A DNA stretch of 64,000 nt, from contig NC_061862.1 in the NCBI RefSeq assembly GCF_907164915.1, positions 76,936,218 through 77,000,217 on the forward strand. Reading direction: 5' to 3'. The notes beneath the pieces are model-generated. The model did not search any database. It was given only the letters and a program-made list of their open reading frames with translations, and was not told the origin of the DNA. The position numbers and the translations under genes were made by a program. How positions within the stretch are numbered: the first letter of the stretch is position 1; every line of letters starts with the position of its first letter. This document shows positions 47,963 through 61,717 of this stretch, one piece after another. The DNA is from Impatiens glandulifera (Eukaryota > Streptophyta > Magnoliopsida > Ericales > Balsaminaceae).

Positions 47963-50387
47963 TCTTTTTTGGGCCAGTTTTGGAGCCAAAGATAAACAGT
48001 GGCTAATTATTATATACTCCTTTTTCTTCTTCATAATTACATATATGCCATCATACCAAAATCAAGTTATTAATATATATAACCTATGATATATAATATA
48101 TATTTTTCAAACCAAAGTTTATTTTAAAATAAATTTAACTCTAACCAACTCAATTAAGAAGTTTGTAAATAATTTTGAAAGCTAATAACTCAAATTCAAT
48201 ATTTTCTAAATTATTTGTGGTTATTTTAGTTTTTATTATTAAACAATTAAAACTTATTATACTTTGTTATATAATATTTATTCTTTTTATAATATGATAG
48301 TAATTTCCCTTAAAAATAATAATAATATGAGTAAGCAAATAAAAACTGCATTGTATTTTCAAATATGTAAATGTTTGTAAGTTACAAATGGATTTAAAAT
48401 ACTGTTTTAAACTAATTGAAAATATTTGATTATTTCATTAATGTACTTTTTTATATCCGAACTATAATTCATAAATAATTCTTCTTTAAAAAAAAACTCT
48501 ACACAAATAAATAATGTTATATTTTCGTTCATAATTTATAAATATACAAAATATATATATATATATATATTAAATAAAATAAAGAAATATATTATAATTT
48601 TGATATTATGTTTATGAAGAAGCATCAAATACCAATATTATATAAAATAAAATGATTTTGTTTAGTCAATTTATAGTTATTTTCTTATATTATGAATGAA
48701 TATTTTTCTTATGAGTAAAGGAACATATTAATTTTCTATCTCTCTCAATATTATAATCAATTATATTTTTAATTATTTGATGGCCAAATTGTCAAATATA
48801 TCCCTATTTGTTTAATGGGCTGAACTGAGATTTCGGATATTTTTTAAATCTTAAAAATTTGGGCTCTTATAAGAAACAAGATTTTGTGTAAACGATTTGA
48901 AATATGTTAACTTATTATTTACGTGATATTTATAAATAAATAAATAAAATATCCATACCATAAATTATTTACCCAATTCAGCGAAGGAATGATTTTCCTT
49001 ACCGAATTTTAAAAAATGGTAGTCAAAACATTAAATTTGTTGAAATTCAATAGTTAAATTAATAATATGAATTTTTATTTATTTTTATTTATAAATGTTA
49101 ATTAAATAATAAATTGATGAGGTTTGAAACCATTAATACAAAATATTATTTTATATATATATATATTTTTTTTTATAATTTTAATATTAAAGAATTCAAA
49201 TTGTGAGGTTTAAAAAAAGAGATTGTAGCTTCAATTTGACAATTCAACTCTTATTTTATATATTTAAAATCACTAATATATTTCAAATAAAATAATTACA
49301 TTGTAATTGTCATGAAAGTCAAAATCCACAGAGGAGTGTGTAACAATTTATTTATTTGCCGAATCAACTAACCTCAAAAATAGATAACACTTAAGCGCGT
49401 GACCTATACTCACCCGTCATTATAATTGTTATGCTCCACTTAATATTTGAGACAAGCAAATGACTAGTAACATAATCAACCAAGTAACATTCTTTTCAAA
49501 AACACTTAAGTTACAACTTCTAAAAAAATATAAATGAATGTGTCAAAACAAGTCAATCATGCAAAAACACTCTCAATGTTTGAGATGAGGTCCTCTGTTT
49601 AGGGAATCCTCCATATTCCCTCTTATAAGGAAAAGCAAAATGACAATACTTTAAAAAATTAAAATACAATTACAAAAATTATTACCATTTTGTTACTTGT
49701 CATTGTCTACGTGTGCTCGAGAGAAACGGTAAAATAAGGGGTATGTGCATCTCTCCTTGAAAACTCGGCAGACTTGCTAACCTTGAAAACTCAAAAACTT
49801 TGGTTTCTCATAAGGTGTCAGCGAAGTCTTAAAAGTAACCTCCCTAATCAACATCGTTTATGATTAGATGATTAAGACTAGAACGGTATCGGATCATTTT
49901 CGAGACTCCAATTCCTCTTAATTAATGAAAACTTGATTTAATTTTTCTCACTACAAAATATTAAATCTGAATAATATTGTAAATGAAACAAAACTCTGTT
50001 TTAAAGTAAAATAAAATAAAATAATTTATGGTTAAATAAATTTTAGAAAAGAAAAAAAGAGTAAAAATTGATGGTAATTAAGTGAGAGTGTGGAAGGCTA
50101 AAGGTGTAAATTAGAGTCTCTGTTGAAGGCAGCCAGTCGTCTCTGGTTTGAAATTGCTCCCTCAGCAACACCATAAACTCCACGAAGAAATCGGTCACAC
50201 TATTATGCACGGAGAGAGAGAGAGAGAGAATAACTATACATAGAAAGAACAACAACACATTCTAAACGTTCAATTCAATTCAATTCGTACAAAGAAAGAA
50301 GAAAGAGAGTGTTGTTTTCACAAACCAAGAAGAAGAAACAGATAAAGCGATTGATTGATTGATTGATTACTCTTCTTCACTTATGTA
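47963..50387. other. Spacer and 5' region of the MORN gene
   Basis: Mostly AT-rich, non-coding sequence with a long AT run at 48550-48571. From about 50205 a GA repeat and pyrimidine/purine runs, then (GATT)n at about 50350-50368, look like the promoter and 5' UTR of the gene starting at 50388. Confidence 0.55.
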
Positions 50388-52522
50388 ATGCATCAGAAGA
50401 AATCTGAAGTTCAGATCGGAAAAGAAAGCAGCGGCGTCTCTTCCGATTTCAACCCAACACCTCCCCTTCTTTCCCCTTCATCAATCCACCACAAACAACA
50501 ACAACAACAACAACAACAAACTCACAGTAATCTGCATTTTGGGTTCCTCGATTCGTTCAAATCTTCCGATTTTACTCCATCCCTGACATACCCACATCTT
50601 ACAAACCCACCATCTGATGGAATTGGAAAGTTACAGATTCTCATCACCCATAACGACCCAATTATCCAATCTCCATCTTCAACACCAACCCATAAAACCA
50701 CCCCTCACAAAAGACCTCTCGTTTCTCAAATAACTCCTAACCCATCTTCATTTTCTTCAATTTCTATTCCCAATTCCAAGACCCTTCAACGATACCACCC
50801 ATTATCAACCACAACACAACCCTCCATGAAGAACCACTGTTCTTTCAACTTTCTCATACCCTCTGCCGCCACCACCTCCGCCGCCGCCATCCGTTTCCTC
50901 CGCCGTCTCCACCATCTCCGTCGTCTTCGCGTCCATCTCCGCCTCATTCTATTACTCGCCCTTCCTTTCTTCTACTTCCTTGTTTCTCAACCAAGTCACT
51001 CCTTCACGCTTGATTTCCTCTCCGCTTTCGCATTCTCATCAGCCCTTTTATTCTCTCTCAATCTTGCTGTTCCTCGACTACCATCAATTCGTTTATTCCT
51101 CTCCCGTTCTTTCCCAATCAAGCTTTCTTCAAACACCAAAGTATCCAGACCTCCCTTACCTGTGTTTTGGTCGATTGGATCAAAGCCCAAACTGGAGAAG
51201 CGGTTGAATTCAGGAAATTGGGTGCAGGCTTACAGCAATGGTGATGTATATGAAGGTGAGTTCCATAAAGGTAAGTCTTCTGGAAGTGGGATTTACTATT
51301 ACTACATGAGTGGGAGATATGAAGGGGAATGGATTGATGGTAAGTATGACGGTTATGGTGTTGAGACATGGACAAGAGGAAGCCGTTATAGAGGCCAATA
51401 CAGGCAGGGTCTCAGGCATGGATTTGGTGTTTATAGATTCTATACTGGTGATGTTTATGCTGGGGAATGGGCAAATGGGCAAAGTCATGGCTGTGGAATT
51501 CATACTTGTGAAGATGGTAGTAGGTATGTTGGAGAATTCAAGTCGGGAGTCAAACATGGCCTTGGCCATTACCATTTCAGGTTAGCTAATCCCAAATTCA
51601 TGAATGTTATATTGATAATGTTGATGACTTGATGTAGTAGTAGTATAAGTGTAAGTGTGTAACATATTGAGCTTAGTTTGGAAATTGGTATTCTTTAATG
51701 TCTGTTTCTCATAGGGTAACCAGGCGTGTTTGTTCTCTTTTGATTTTGCTGTTTCATTAGGTCTAATCTCTGTTTGATGTAGTGTAACCAGGCATGTTTG
51801 TTAAAAATAGAAATGACAATTGCATTGAGTCACCATTCCTTAACCTAGTTATTATTGGGTGTTTTTGGTTTTGTGCAATTGCATTAGGTTGGATTTTTAA
51901 AACGTAGCTTTGTTGATTGATTGAACACAGAAATGGAGATGTGTACGCTGGGGAATACTTTGCGGACAAGATGCATGGTTTTGGTGTATACCGTTTTGCA
52001 AATGGTCATTGTTACGAAGGAGCCTGGCATGAAGGGCGAAGACAAGGTCTTGGAATGTATAGTTTCCTAAACGGAGAGACCCAATCCGGACATTGGAACA
52101 ATGGACTCCTCGACGTTCCAAGTACACAAAACACAACATATCCCCTCTCTCCTGTTGCCGTGTATCATTCCAAAGTGCTCAACGCAATTCAGGTAACTCC
52201 ACTAACTCAGGGTAGTTCAAGTGTCTCATATTTGATTACATCTAAGAACAATAATTGTTTCTTTTATAAAATTGGGAGGTCTCATTTTGATTATCTCTAA
52301 CAACTTCTTGATTTAAGTAAGGATTATGACATGAAATGTGTGTTTCAGGAAGCAAGACGTGCAGCACAGAAAGCATACGATGTGGCTAAAGTTGACGAAA
52401 GGGTGAATCGAGCAGTTTCAATTGCTAATAGAACAGCTAACGGATCTAGGGTGGCAGCAGTTAAGGCCATCCAGAAACAAATGCAATACGATAATAACAA
52501 AAGAGACTTAACCAACCCTTGA
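50388..52522 (+). CDS. Membrane-associated MORN-repeat protein
   Basis: Exons 50388-51580, 51931-52192 and 52349-52522, in total 1629 nt (542 aa) in frame. The N-terminal about 160 residues are Pro/Ser/His-rich with a short poly-Gln. Two hydrophobic segments follow (LRLILLLALPFFYFLV and FLSAFAFSSALLFSLNLAV, about residues 180-230), likely membrane anchors. From about residue 280 there are seven or eight MORN repeats: DVYEGEF, GRYEGEW, SRYRGQY, DVYAGEW, SRYVGEF, DVYAGEY, HCYEGAW and a weak last one. The C-terminus is a helical, Arg/Ala-rich segment (EARRAAQKAYDVAKVDERV). MORN repeats bind phospholipids or partner proteins in other families. Plant members are often annotated as SET7/9-like only because of MORN similarity; I see no SET domain or PIP-kinase domain. 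The specific function is unknown to me. Confidence 0.92.
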
Positions 52523-52938
52523 GGCAAAAAGAAAGTCCCACTTCAGTGTTACCCTTTTTGTTTGTATCGAAAGAGTTAGCATTAGTGTGATGCACGTATA
52601 ATCGGGTAGCTAACCTAGTTTCCCTATTTTCGCATCAGTGGGAGGAGATGGAAAGGATCGATGTTAACTATACACATCCTTCACTCGCACCCAAGTAGTT
52701 TTAAGCCCGATTGTAAATCTGTAATACTACTACTACTTGCTGGTTCCATAGGAAAACAAAAACCTTAAAACCAGCTTATGTACTTCTTTGAAAACAAATT
52801 AATATGGAATTAAGTGAAGTTCTAAATCTTGTCTCATTAATAAAGGTTGGATTCAAAGGGCAAATGGGATATGTTTTGACAGACAATCTAAAATAGAGAC
52901 AGAAGAAACAAACTAGAACATCAAAATTGAGAATTAAA

Positions 52939-53738
<800 letters not shown>

Positions 53739-55300
53739 TTTGGAGAGAGGTTGGGGACGATGGCTGAAGAAGAATCGGTGGCAGAGTAATTTAGCTGCAG
53801 AGAAGGTTACATAGTAAACTTGTAATCGCTCATATATATCAATCAGTTGTGCCCTAGACTCAAGCCCATTGGGCTTTCTTATGAATCTAAACTGGGCCAA
53901 CCAGTCACCATAATATATAATTTACAAATTCAATAAATTCCGAATTTTCTAATAATTACAGTTTTTTATATTCCAAATTATTATAAAAATAATTATTTTC
54001 ATTTTAAATTTTGACCATTTTTCATTCAGATTATAATTATAACCAAACATGTAACATAAGAAATATATATAATTGAGTTGATGTTTTGAATAAATATAAG
54101 TATGAGCATATTATGTTAATTTTACTATATTCAGATTTTTTTTTTTTTAAAGGTCCATACAAATTATATAAATGAGAATCGTTTAAGCACAACGACAAAA
54201 ACATAACAAGAAAAAAAGAAAGATAAAAAACAAAAATAAAAACAAACAAACAACGTGACATAAATGTTCATAAATGAACAAAGGGTGTGACAAAATAACA
54301 AACTTTAACGAACACGGAGATTTTCAATAAGATCAATGAGTTTCCCGACCGCATCAACTGGTTTTCCCAAAGAAACCTCCCCAATTGTCATAATAATAAA
54401 ATTATGAATTAGACCCATTGGTCTGCTACTATATTCAGATCCTAAGTATATCAAATATTGGAATTCATTTTTAAGATTAATCGAACAAAACTATTTTAAG
54501 ATTTAATTCTTCGTCGCTCCCTTTTTAAAGAGGGACAAGACGCGAGAGGCTAAACTTATACATTATTATAAATTTTACAGAATAAAAAAAAACTTGTGGC
54601 TAAGATGTCTAAGATTTTCGACCGAGAAAGATTAGTCATGGTTTGTTTTTCGACCTAAAAAGTTAAGCCAATGAATGTCACATGACCGAGAGAAAATGAA
54701 TGTTAGACCGAGTAAAATGAATGACAAGACCGAGAGGAATGAATGCCAGGACCGTAAGAAATGAATTCAAGGACCGGGTGGAATGAATGTCAGGATCGAG
54801 AGGAATAAATTGACAAGATTGTGAGAAATCTTAAACTCATTTTTAAGATTAATCAAACAAAAATATTTTAAGATTAATGAAAAAATCATACGAATACAAT
54901 GAAGTAAATCGAGTCGAAAAATGTATTTATCATCCTTGTCCCGAAAATTTTCTTATTAATATTTTTGTCTCGTTTGATTTTAGGGAATGAAAAAGTTAGG
55001 TTGTTATTTAAATTTATTGTAAAGGTTAGTGTTAATTTATAAATTAGGGAAAAGAGAGTCAAAGTTAGTTGGGCTTTCATTATAGGGGATTAATTTTGCA
55101 ACCTTTCTTTGACCTTTCTCCGGTCGCCGCCGGCGGGTTTCCCATCTCCCCGCCGCCTTCGCCCGATCTTTAGGTAATTTTCAATGTATATATAGATAGA
55201 CGATTTGATTAGGTTTCAAAAGCTAGGTTTTGAGAGAGATACATAATTCACGATTAAGAGTAGAACTCAAATTTGTAGAAGAACAAATAGATTTGACGCA
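53739..55300. promoter_or_regulatory. Intergenic region between divergent L37a and metacaspase genes
   Basis: Holds the L37a promoter near 53739-53850 (minus) and the metacaspase promoter and 5' leader near 55100-55300 (plus; a TATA-like atgtatatatagat at about 55184). Between them lie AT-rich sequence and a minisatellite at about 54670-54830. No other gene is visible. Confidence 0.55.
54670..54830 (+). repeat. Minisatellite, unit of about 24 bp
   Basis: Six or so imperfect copies of a unit like gaatgaatgacaagaccgag, with variants at the gaccg core. Confidence 0.8.
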
Positions 55301-58263
55301 ATGTACATGCTTGTCAACTGTTCAAACTGCCGTACGCCCTTGCAGTTACCGCCTGGAGCTACATCGATCCGATGTGTAATTTGCCAGGCCGTTACTCAGA
55401 TCGCCGATCCTCGTAATGCGCCTCCTCCACCGTCGTCAGCTTCTCCATCTCAATTATCTGGTTACAACGGACCTCCGCCGGCACCTTCACCTTACAATCA
55501 CGCGCCTCCGGGACCGCCTCCTTCTCCGCACGGGAGGAAGAAGGCGGTTATCGTTGGTATATCGTATAAATTCTCGAGACACGAACTCAAAGGATGCATC
55601 AATGACGCGAAGTGTATGAAATATCTGTTGATGAATAGATTTCAGTTTCCAGAATCTTCTATTCTTATGCTCACAGGTATGATTCCTTTCTCTTTATTGA
55701 ATTCAGTTCACGTTTTCCTTTTGAAATTTAGATCATCAAATCTGACCTATAACTAGTTTTGAGTTTCAATTAAGAATCTGTCGTTAGTGGTGTCTGCAAT
55801 GAAACGATGACAGAAAACTATTAGTATGTTGAAGAAGTGCCATCATTGCCTCATTTAATGTTCTTCAAGAAAGCAAGTGTCTAACATCAGGACAACTTTG
55901 AAATTTGATTTCCTTCCATTATGGACTGTTTATGATTGAATGGTATATGATATCTCATCAGTAGATTGGATCTATAGCCTGTAGATTTAGTGGTAACTCA
56001 TTTTAGTCAATGCTTAACTAACTAATTTCTTGTGATGATTTTATTAACCATGGATTAAACTGCTATTCTCGTTTGTTAAGAGTTCTATGTATACATTCAA
56101 GCAATGCTCTTGTGTTTCACATTTTGTAAATGCAGAAGAAGAAACTGACCCTTACAGAATTCCAACCATACAAAACATGCGGATGGCATTGTTTTGGCTA
56201 GTCCAGGGCTGTCAACCTGGGGATTCCTTGCTATTTCACTATTCTGGTCATGGCTCTCGGCAGAGAAACTATAATGGGGATGAAGTGGATGGATATGATG
56301 AGACTTTATGTCCTCTAGACTTTGAAACACAGGGTATGCTGGTTGATGATGAAATCAATGCAACAATAGTCAGACCTCTTCCTCGTGGAGTTAAGCTTCA
56401 TTCAATTATAGATGCTTGCCATAGTGGTACTGTACTGGATCTACCATTTCTATGCAGAATGAGCAGGTTTGTTGTTTAGTCTTTTAGTCTCTTCATTCAT
56501 TTTTTGTTTCTTTGCAAGGAGTTTGTTCAAAGAGCACTCTCATCAATAGTACACTATTAGTTTGATTTGGACCACAAAAACTAAAGCCCAAGCCTAAAAG
56601 GTACCTAATAAGTAATAATAGCCTATTAGCCTCACACTATTAGAGTCAATTTTTCCTTTCCCTACCCCGTCACAATCTCCCCCACCTTAGACATAGTCTT
56701 GTCCCCACGGTTGGTTAAGACTCTAGTAATGGCTCATTTGACACTTTGTTCCCACAGGATTGAACATGAAGTCTGCTTTAATGGGTCTGTGATGTGTGTG
56801 AAATTATAGGCTATAGATACCTTAGTCATAACATCTGGGTCACTCCCTAAAAACCCCAAACAGGTAGCTATAACCCACTTATAAGGAGTCAATATTTCTT
56901 TTCATTTCCTCACACATGACATCACATTGACTTCATCAAAAACACCATTTCTGTTAGGTATCTCATTCGGGCATGAATACTTAATAATGTTAGTATAGCT
57001 CATTAACCTAACACTTATAACAAGTCTATATTTCTCATGGGGAAATTCATTTGGAAACACCATTTATTTCAGATATCTTATGTGGGTGTGAATACCTAAG
57101 AATGCACTATAGCCCATTAACATCTATGTTAGGTATCTGATCCAGGTGTGAATATGTAAGAAGGTAACTAACTATAGCACATACACTTATAAGGAGTCTG
57201 TCTGTCTATAGATCCATTTTTGAAACACTTTCTACACCTGAGTTGTCATGATGTAGAATTGTAGATCCAGAAAGTATTTCCAAATGGGTCTAACCATGAT
57301 TTACTACCATGGGACATTATCACATGGCTTCATTTGGGAAATACTATGTGAATTAATTTTTAGTAAACTAAATTATAATAATCTAATTAAAGATTTGCCA
57401 CAGTCAATTGGTCAAGAAATAGAATCAGGCTACTGTAACCGAGCCTTTCAAACTAATACATTTAGAAACAATTGAATTTAGTCAGAACAGATTCAAATTA
57501 TGTTAGTGTTATATCTTGTTATAGTGTTAAGAATGTAGATCTGCAATTTATAGAATTATAAAGTGGACTGGTTTTATAATATAATATATGACGTTATAAC
57601 AGGAGCGGGCATTATATATGGGAAGATCATCGGCCACGTTCTGGAATTTGGAAAGGAACAAATGGTGGTGAAGCCATTTCCTTTAGCGGTTGTGACGATG
57701 ATCAAACATCTGCAGATACAGCAGTAAGTTTGTATTATTTTTATTTTTAAGGTTGAAAACAGTTTGTAATTTTAATCTATACTACAATAACAACAAAACA
57801 GGCACTATCGAAAATCACTTCAACAGGGGCCATGACTTTCTGCTTTATACAAGCCATTGAACGCGGTCATGGGACAACATATGGTAGCATACTAACTTCT
57901 ATGCGTTCCGCCATTAGAAGCGTCGGAAGCGGTGGTGGCGGAGGAGGAATAGCCGGAGGAGGTGCCGTCACTTCTCTTCTCAGTATGCTTATGACTGGTG
58001 GAAATGTCGGCCTTGGAGGTGGTGGCCTCCAACAGGTACTTTTTTATTCCATTTTTTTGTTTTATTTGACTAACAAAAATGGTTTTGCATTCATAATATC
58101 AGATTTTTCAAATAATCCTAGTGAAAGGTGAAATGAATTAAATGTACAAATATATATATAAAAAATAGATTAGATTTTAATTAATGAATTATTTTCTTAA
58201 CAGGAACCGCAATTAACAGCTTGTGAATCGTTTGACGCCTACTCAAAGCCTTTCTCCCTTTGA
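55301..58263 (+). CDS. MC1: Type I metacaspase with LSD1-type zinc finger (AtMC1-like)
   Basis: A cysteine protease cutting after Arg/Lys. AtMC1 promotes hypersensitive cell death and binds LSD1. Exons 55301-55676, 56136-56466, 57603-57723, 57802-58035 and 58204-58263, in total 1122 nt (373 aa). Domains: an LSD1-type zinc finger at residues 1-37 (NCSNC, RCVIC), a Pro-rich linker, the p20 domain from about 79 (KKAVIVGISY) with catalytic His164 (FHYSGHGSRQ) and Cys220 (DACHSGT), then a p10 part (CFIQAIERGHGTTYGS) with a Gly-rich linker and the conserved end EPQLTACESFDAYSKPF. By my count the catalytic positions equal those of AtMC1. All catalytic residues are present. The start is two codons before the zinc-finger segment, shorter than in Arabidopsis, so an upstream start cannot be excluded. 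Intron 2 is 1.1 kb and contains degenerate repeats. Confidence 0.95.
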
Positions 58264-59473
58264 TCTTTAAATCTTTTTAAGTAACTATTTATTATGGGGT
58301 GTGTTTTTTCCTTTCTACATTATTTTCTAAGAAAAGGTTAAAATTTGTATTAATAAAATCGTTAACAATATTTACTCTTGTGTTATTACTTGTGGGTATT
58401 TATGGGATTGATAAATCTTGAATCACATGCAAAACCAATATTTGAGAAAGTAAATGATTTGTTATTGTTGTCTGTAATTCAATTATTATTTTATTGTAAT
58501 TTAATTATTGTTTTATTGTTAAATTTAGAAATTGTTTAGATCTGATATTAAATTTTTGTATTTTTTTTTCTTTTTAAATTTTTTTTAAATAAAATAACAC
58601 TAAACTGTTTAAAAAAAAAAAAGAATGACTTATTTTTGTTATCTATAATTTTCTTTTGTTAGAATTTCATTTTATTTACGAACTAGACAGTATGATTTTC
58701 AAGTATCATACTTTTTAATTCAATTCTTCTTATTTCCTACAACAATTTACTTTCTTAATAGTCAAAACTAATTATGTTAGGCTAGAAAGTGTTATAAAAA
58801 ATTCTCTAGCTTGAACTAAAAGTTTATCAAAAAAATTACATTTTTCATTCATTTTTTACTTACAAAAATCATATAATTTAATCACACATTTCTTTCCTAT
58901 CAAATGAAAATATAATTATTTTTACTTACTATTTTTAATTTTTGGTGTTTTTAAAAGTAATTGTAATTATAACTATGATAATGATAAAATACTACTTTTT
59001 AAATAAATGGTCCATATTTGATAAAAGGTGAAAGTCAATTTAGCAACTACCAAAAGTAAGATACGTATATACAAAATAACTTTTATATTCTCTACAACAA
59101 AGCTTATCTATTAATAATAAATAAGAATAATAAAATAGTTATTTATGAAGATTTAGTCAAATATAATATTTGATTTAATTATTATACAATATTTATAGTA
59201 TATTATTAAATAAACAAGATAACTATAATCGAATAGTATATTATTAAATTTCAAAATATCTTAATTAAAAATAAAGGAAAGAAGAGTAAAAAATTTAAAA
59301 AGTTGAGAAAATCCAATGTAGATTCTAGAAATCACAAAACAAAATAAATATATAAATATATATAATGTACTTTGAAATTGAACATGTTACATCCTTTCAC
59401 ATCTTTCTCTCTTAAACTTCTCGCAATAACTAGTATTAGTTAGTGAAGTTTGAAATTTTAATATTTTTTTCAT
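58264..59473. other. Metacaspase 3' flank and AT-rich spacer
   Basis: Contains the 3' UTR of the metacaspase gene and then AT-rich DNA. A duplicated phrase (tattattttattgtaatttaat) lies at about 58483-58520. No gene is seen. Confidence 0.55.
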
Positions 59474-60055
59474 GTGATCTATATGCTTATTCCTTACACC
59501 TTATTCGACATGGAATTCCCTCTTACCATCTCTTTTAGAGTAGTTTTTCATGTGTTCCAAATGCTTATTCCTTACACTCCATTTTCATGTGTTCCAAATG
59601 CTTATTCCTTACACTCCATTCCACATGGAATTCCCTCTTACCATCTTTCATCCAGACACCCTGAAGCCATTCCTCTCTTATCTCAGTCCCGCAGTCAATT
59701 ATTCGTACTTGGAAATGAATGTAGATGCGATGAAGTTAATTCAAGTGAGTCTTGTGCTTGTTACTTCGTACGTATGGCAATTCAATTCAACCCTAATTCT
59801 ATTGCCCTTTTAAGAGATAATGGAATTGACTTTGTCCAAAACAAATTTGAAGGTATTAATTCAGGTTTGTTCGGAAATCTTCTAATTTCATCTGGCCTTT
59901 TGTGGGGTACCTCTCATCTGAATTGGATCACATTTTATGGTGGCTACGGCGTTGGATTTCTTGTCAAAATTTTGACTCAAAGACCCCTTCCACCCGATTT
60001 GATCATGTTCATGGGTAGAGAGATTTTTGGAGAAGCCGTGTGTCACACCATCTAA
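59474..60055 (+). pseudogene. CAF1-type deadenylase copy, frameshifted
   Basis: CAF1 removes poly(A) tails within the CCR4-NOT complex. Two overlapping frames carry consecutive parts. One (59550-59813) has TIFHPD, then NYSYLEMNVDAMKLIQVSL, the family N-terminal core. The other (to 60055) has NSIALLRDNGIDF, ISSGLLWG, LNWITFYGGYGVGFLVKILT and LPPDLIMF, the middle of the fold. The switch lies near 59780, around the expected WEFNFRDFD, which is shortened. The catalytic MDTEFPG reads FHMEFPL, so the first Asp is lost. The fold's C-terminal third is absent. The upstream part contains three copies of a atgcttattccttacac phrase. It is a pseudogene or a strongly decayed paralogue. Confidence 0.75.
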
Positions 60056-60309
60056 CAACCCTAACATCTAAAGCTTCAACAAAGGTGGAAACCGATAATC
60101 AAGATTGTTAATGGTTGTAATTTTACCATGTTATTTATATTTACATGTTATTACTAATTAATGAAAGACTCAATAATTATTAAAATATCCTTACTATTAA
60201 TATATAAGGATCTTAACTAAAAAGAGATGTTTTAGTTTTAATAAAAAAAACTCATTTTTACATTTCTTATTCTTGAATTCGTTCTCATCTTCTTCTCATC
60301 TCTCAATCT

Positions 60310-61060
60310 TCTTAAATGCGATACTAGTATCAAAGTCAATTATCTTTTTAACCATTGGAATTTAAAAAAAAAAAATATCACTTCTACTGCAAAAAAAAAA
60401 CATATTATTTACGTCATGGTTGAAACGCGATCAAAAATAGAAAATTAAGATTCGAGAAAGACACGATCACATCAGCGAACATGTGAATGAATACAATTCT
60501 ATGATCAAAAGCTTAGAAGATTTAGTCCTACATATCAATATCAGTTAAGTATTCAAAATAAGAGTTTCGAAGATTATAATGCTCAAATAGAATTAGAATT
60601 CAACAAATTACAAAAGGGATTCGATTCAGCGATCGAAACAATGATACAACAAATTAATAACAATAATACTAACATCAGCTGGGGAGTTCCAAGAGAATGT
60701 CAGGGACATCATAAGAATCCGACATCAAACGTAAATGCAAGTACAATAGGGATTCATTATGCAAATATTCAGACTCCTAATACAAACAATGTTCAAGTTG
60801 ATAATACAAATGCAAGAAGGGGTCATAATCTTGAAAAATATAATTTTAAATTTTAAACAATTAACAATTATAATGATCAACACAATTTCAGACAACAAAG
60901 ATCATATCAAATTCATAAAAGTCTAACGAGAATAGATTTTTAGTTCTGAAAACAGCATAAATTCATAGCAATCCACAATATTCCACTATTTTTATTCTCA
61001 AAATCTTAACATTTATTGAAGCACTAGATTCACCAAATAGGCAAATAACAATCCAATCAA
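60310..61060 (+). pseudogene. Possible LTR-retrotransposon gag remnant
   Basis: A degenerate primer-binding-like phrase (actagtatcaaagtc at about 60322) is followed at 60417 by a frame beginning MVETRSKIE, then stops and frameshifts. Downstream pieces such as LEDLV and LTRIDF resemble the start of gypsy gag regions. An open piece of 71 codons (60641-60856) is Asn-rich. Support is weak. Confidence 0.3.
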
Positions 61061-61717
61061 CAAAGATATGTGTAATTCTCAAGTTCTCCCAACTCATTCA
61101 TAAAGTAACTTAAATTTTCAGATATATTTTCATTTAGAAAGAACATAACTATCAAAGGAAGATAATCGAAAAAATAATAACCACGGTTTTAAGAAAAAAA
61201 ACACACTAAAATAAGCACCAAACACACTTCAACTCCACTAACGAGTCAATTATGGACAAAATCTCTGATCAGATCTTAAGTTATCATTATTTATCTGAAA
61301 TCATGCAAGCAACTAAATGCAAAAAATTCAAATCGGATATATAATTTATAGAGCACGTAGTTAGTTACAGCTTAGGATAGTGAAACCAAGTGAAACCAAT
61401 TTAAACAGTGAAAATAGGAAAGAAAATAAAAAGAGAAAGAAGGATCACAATCAATCAAGATAAACCAAAGTTTGTGCTCATTTTAAAATATTTTTTTATT
61501 GTTGAATATGGTTTAAGACAAAATAACATATAAATCTATGAATATATTTCACATTAAATTATGTTTCAAAGATTATCTAATTTAAATTAACATTCGGATC
61601 AGATTTCATAAAAAAAAAGTGTTAAAATGTAAAAAATACTGTTATTTTATCAAAATTATGACCAAGGATTTTTTAAATAAATATATATATATATATATTA
61701 TCCATATTATTCTCTAG
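61061..61717. other. AT-rich spacer, nothing recognised
   Basis: No coding frame or repeat structure beyond an AT run at about 61680-61699. Confidence 0.5.

Noticed and set aside
51210..51575. 121-codon minus-strand frame opposite the MORN repeats
   Set aside because: It is the antisense shadow of a repetitive coding exon with biased codons; no independent support.
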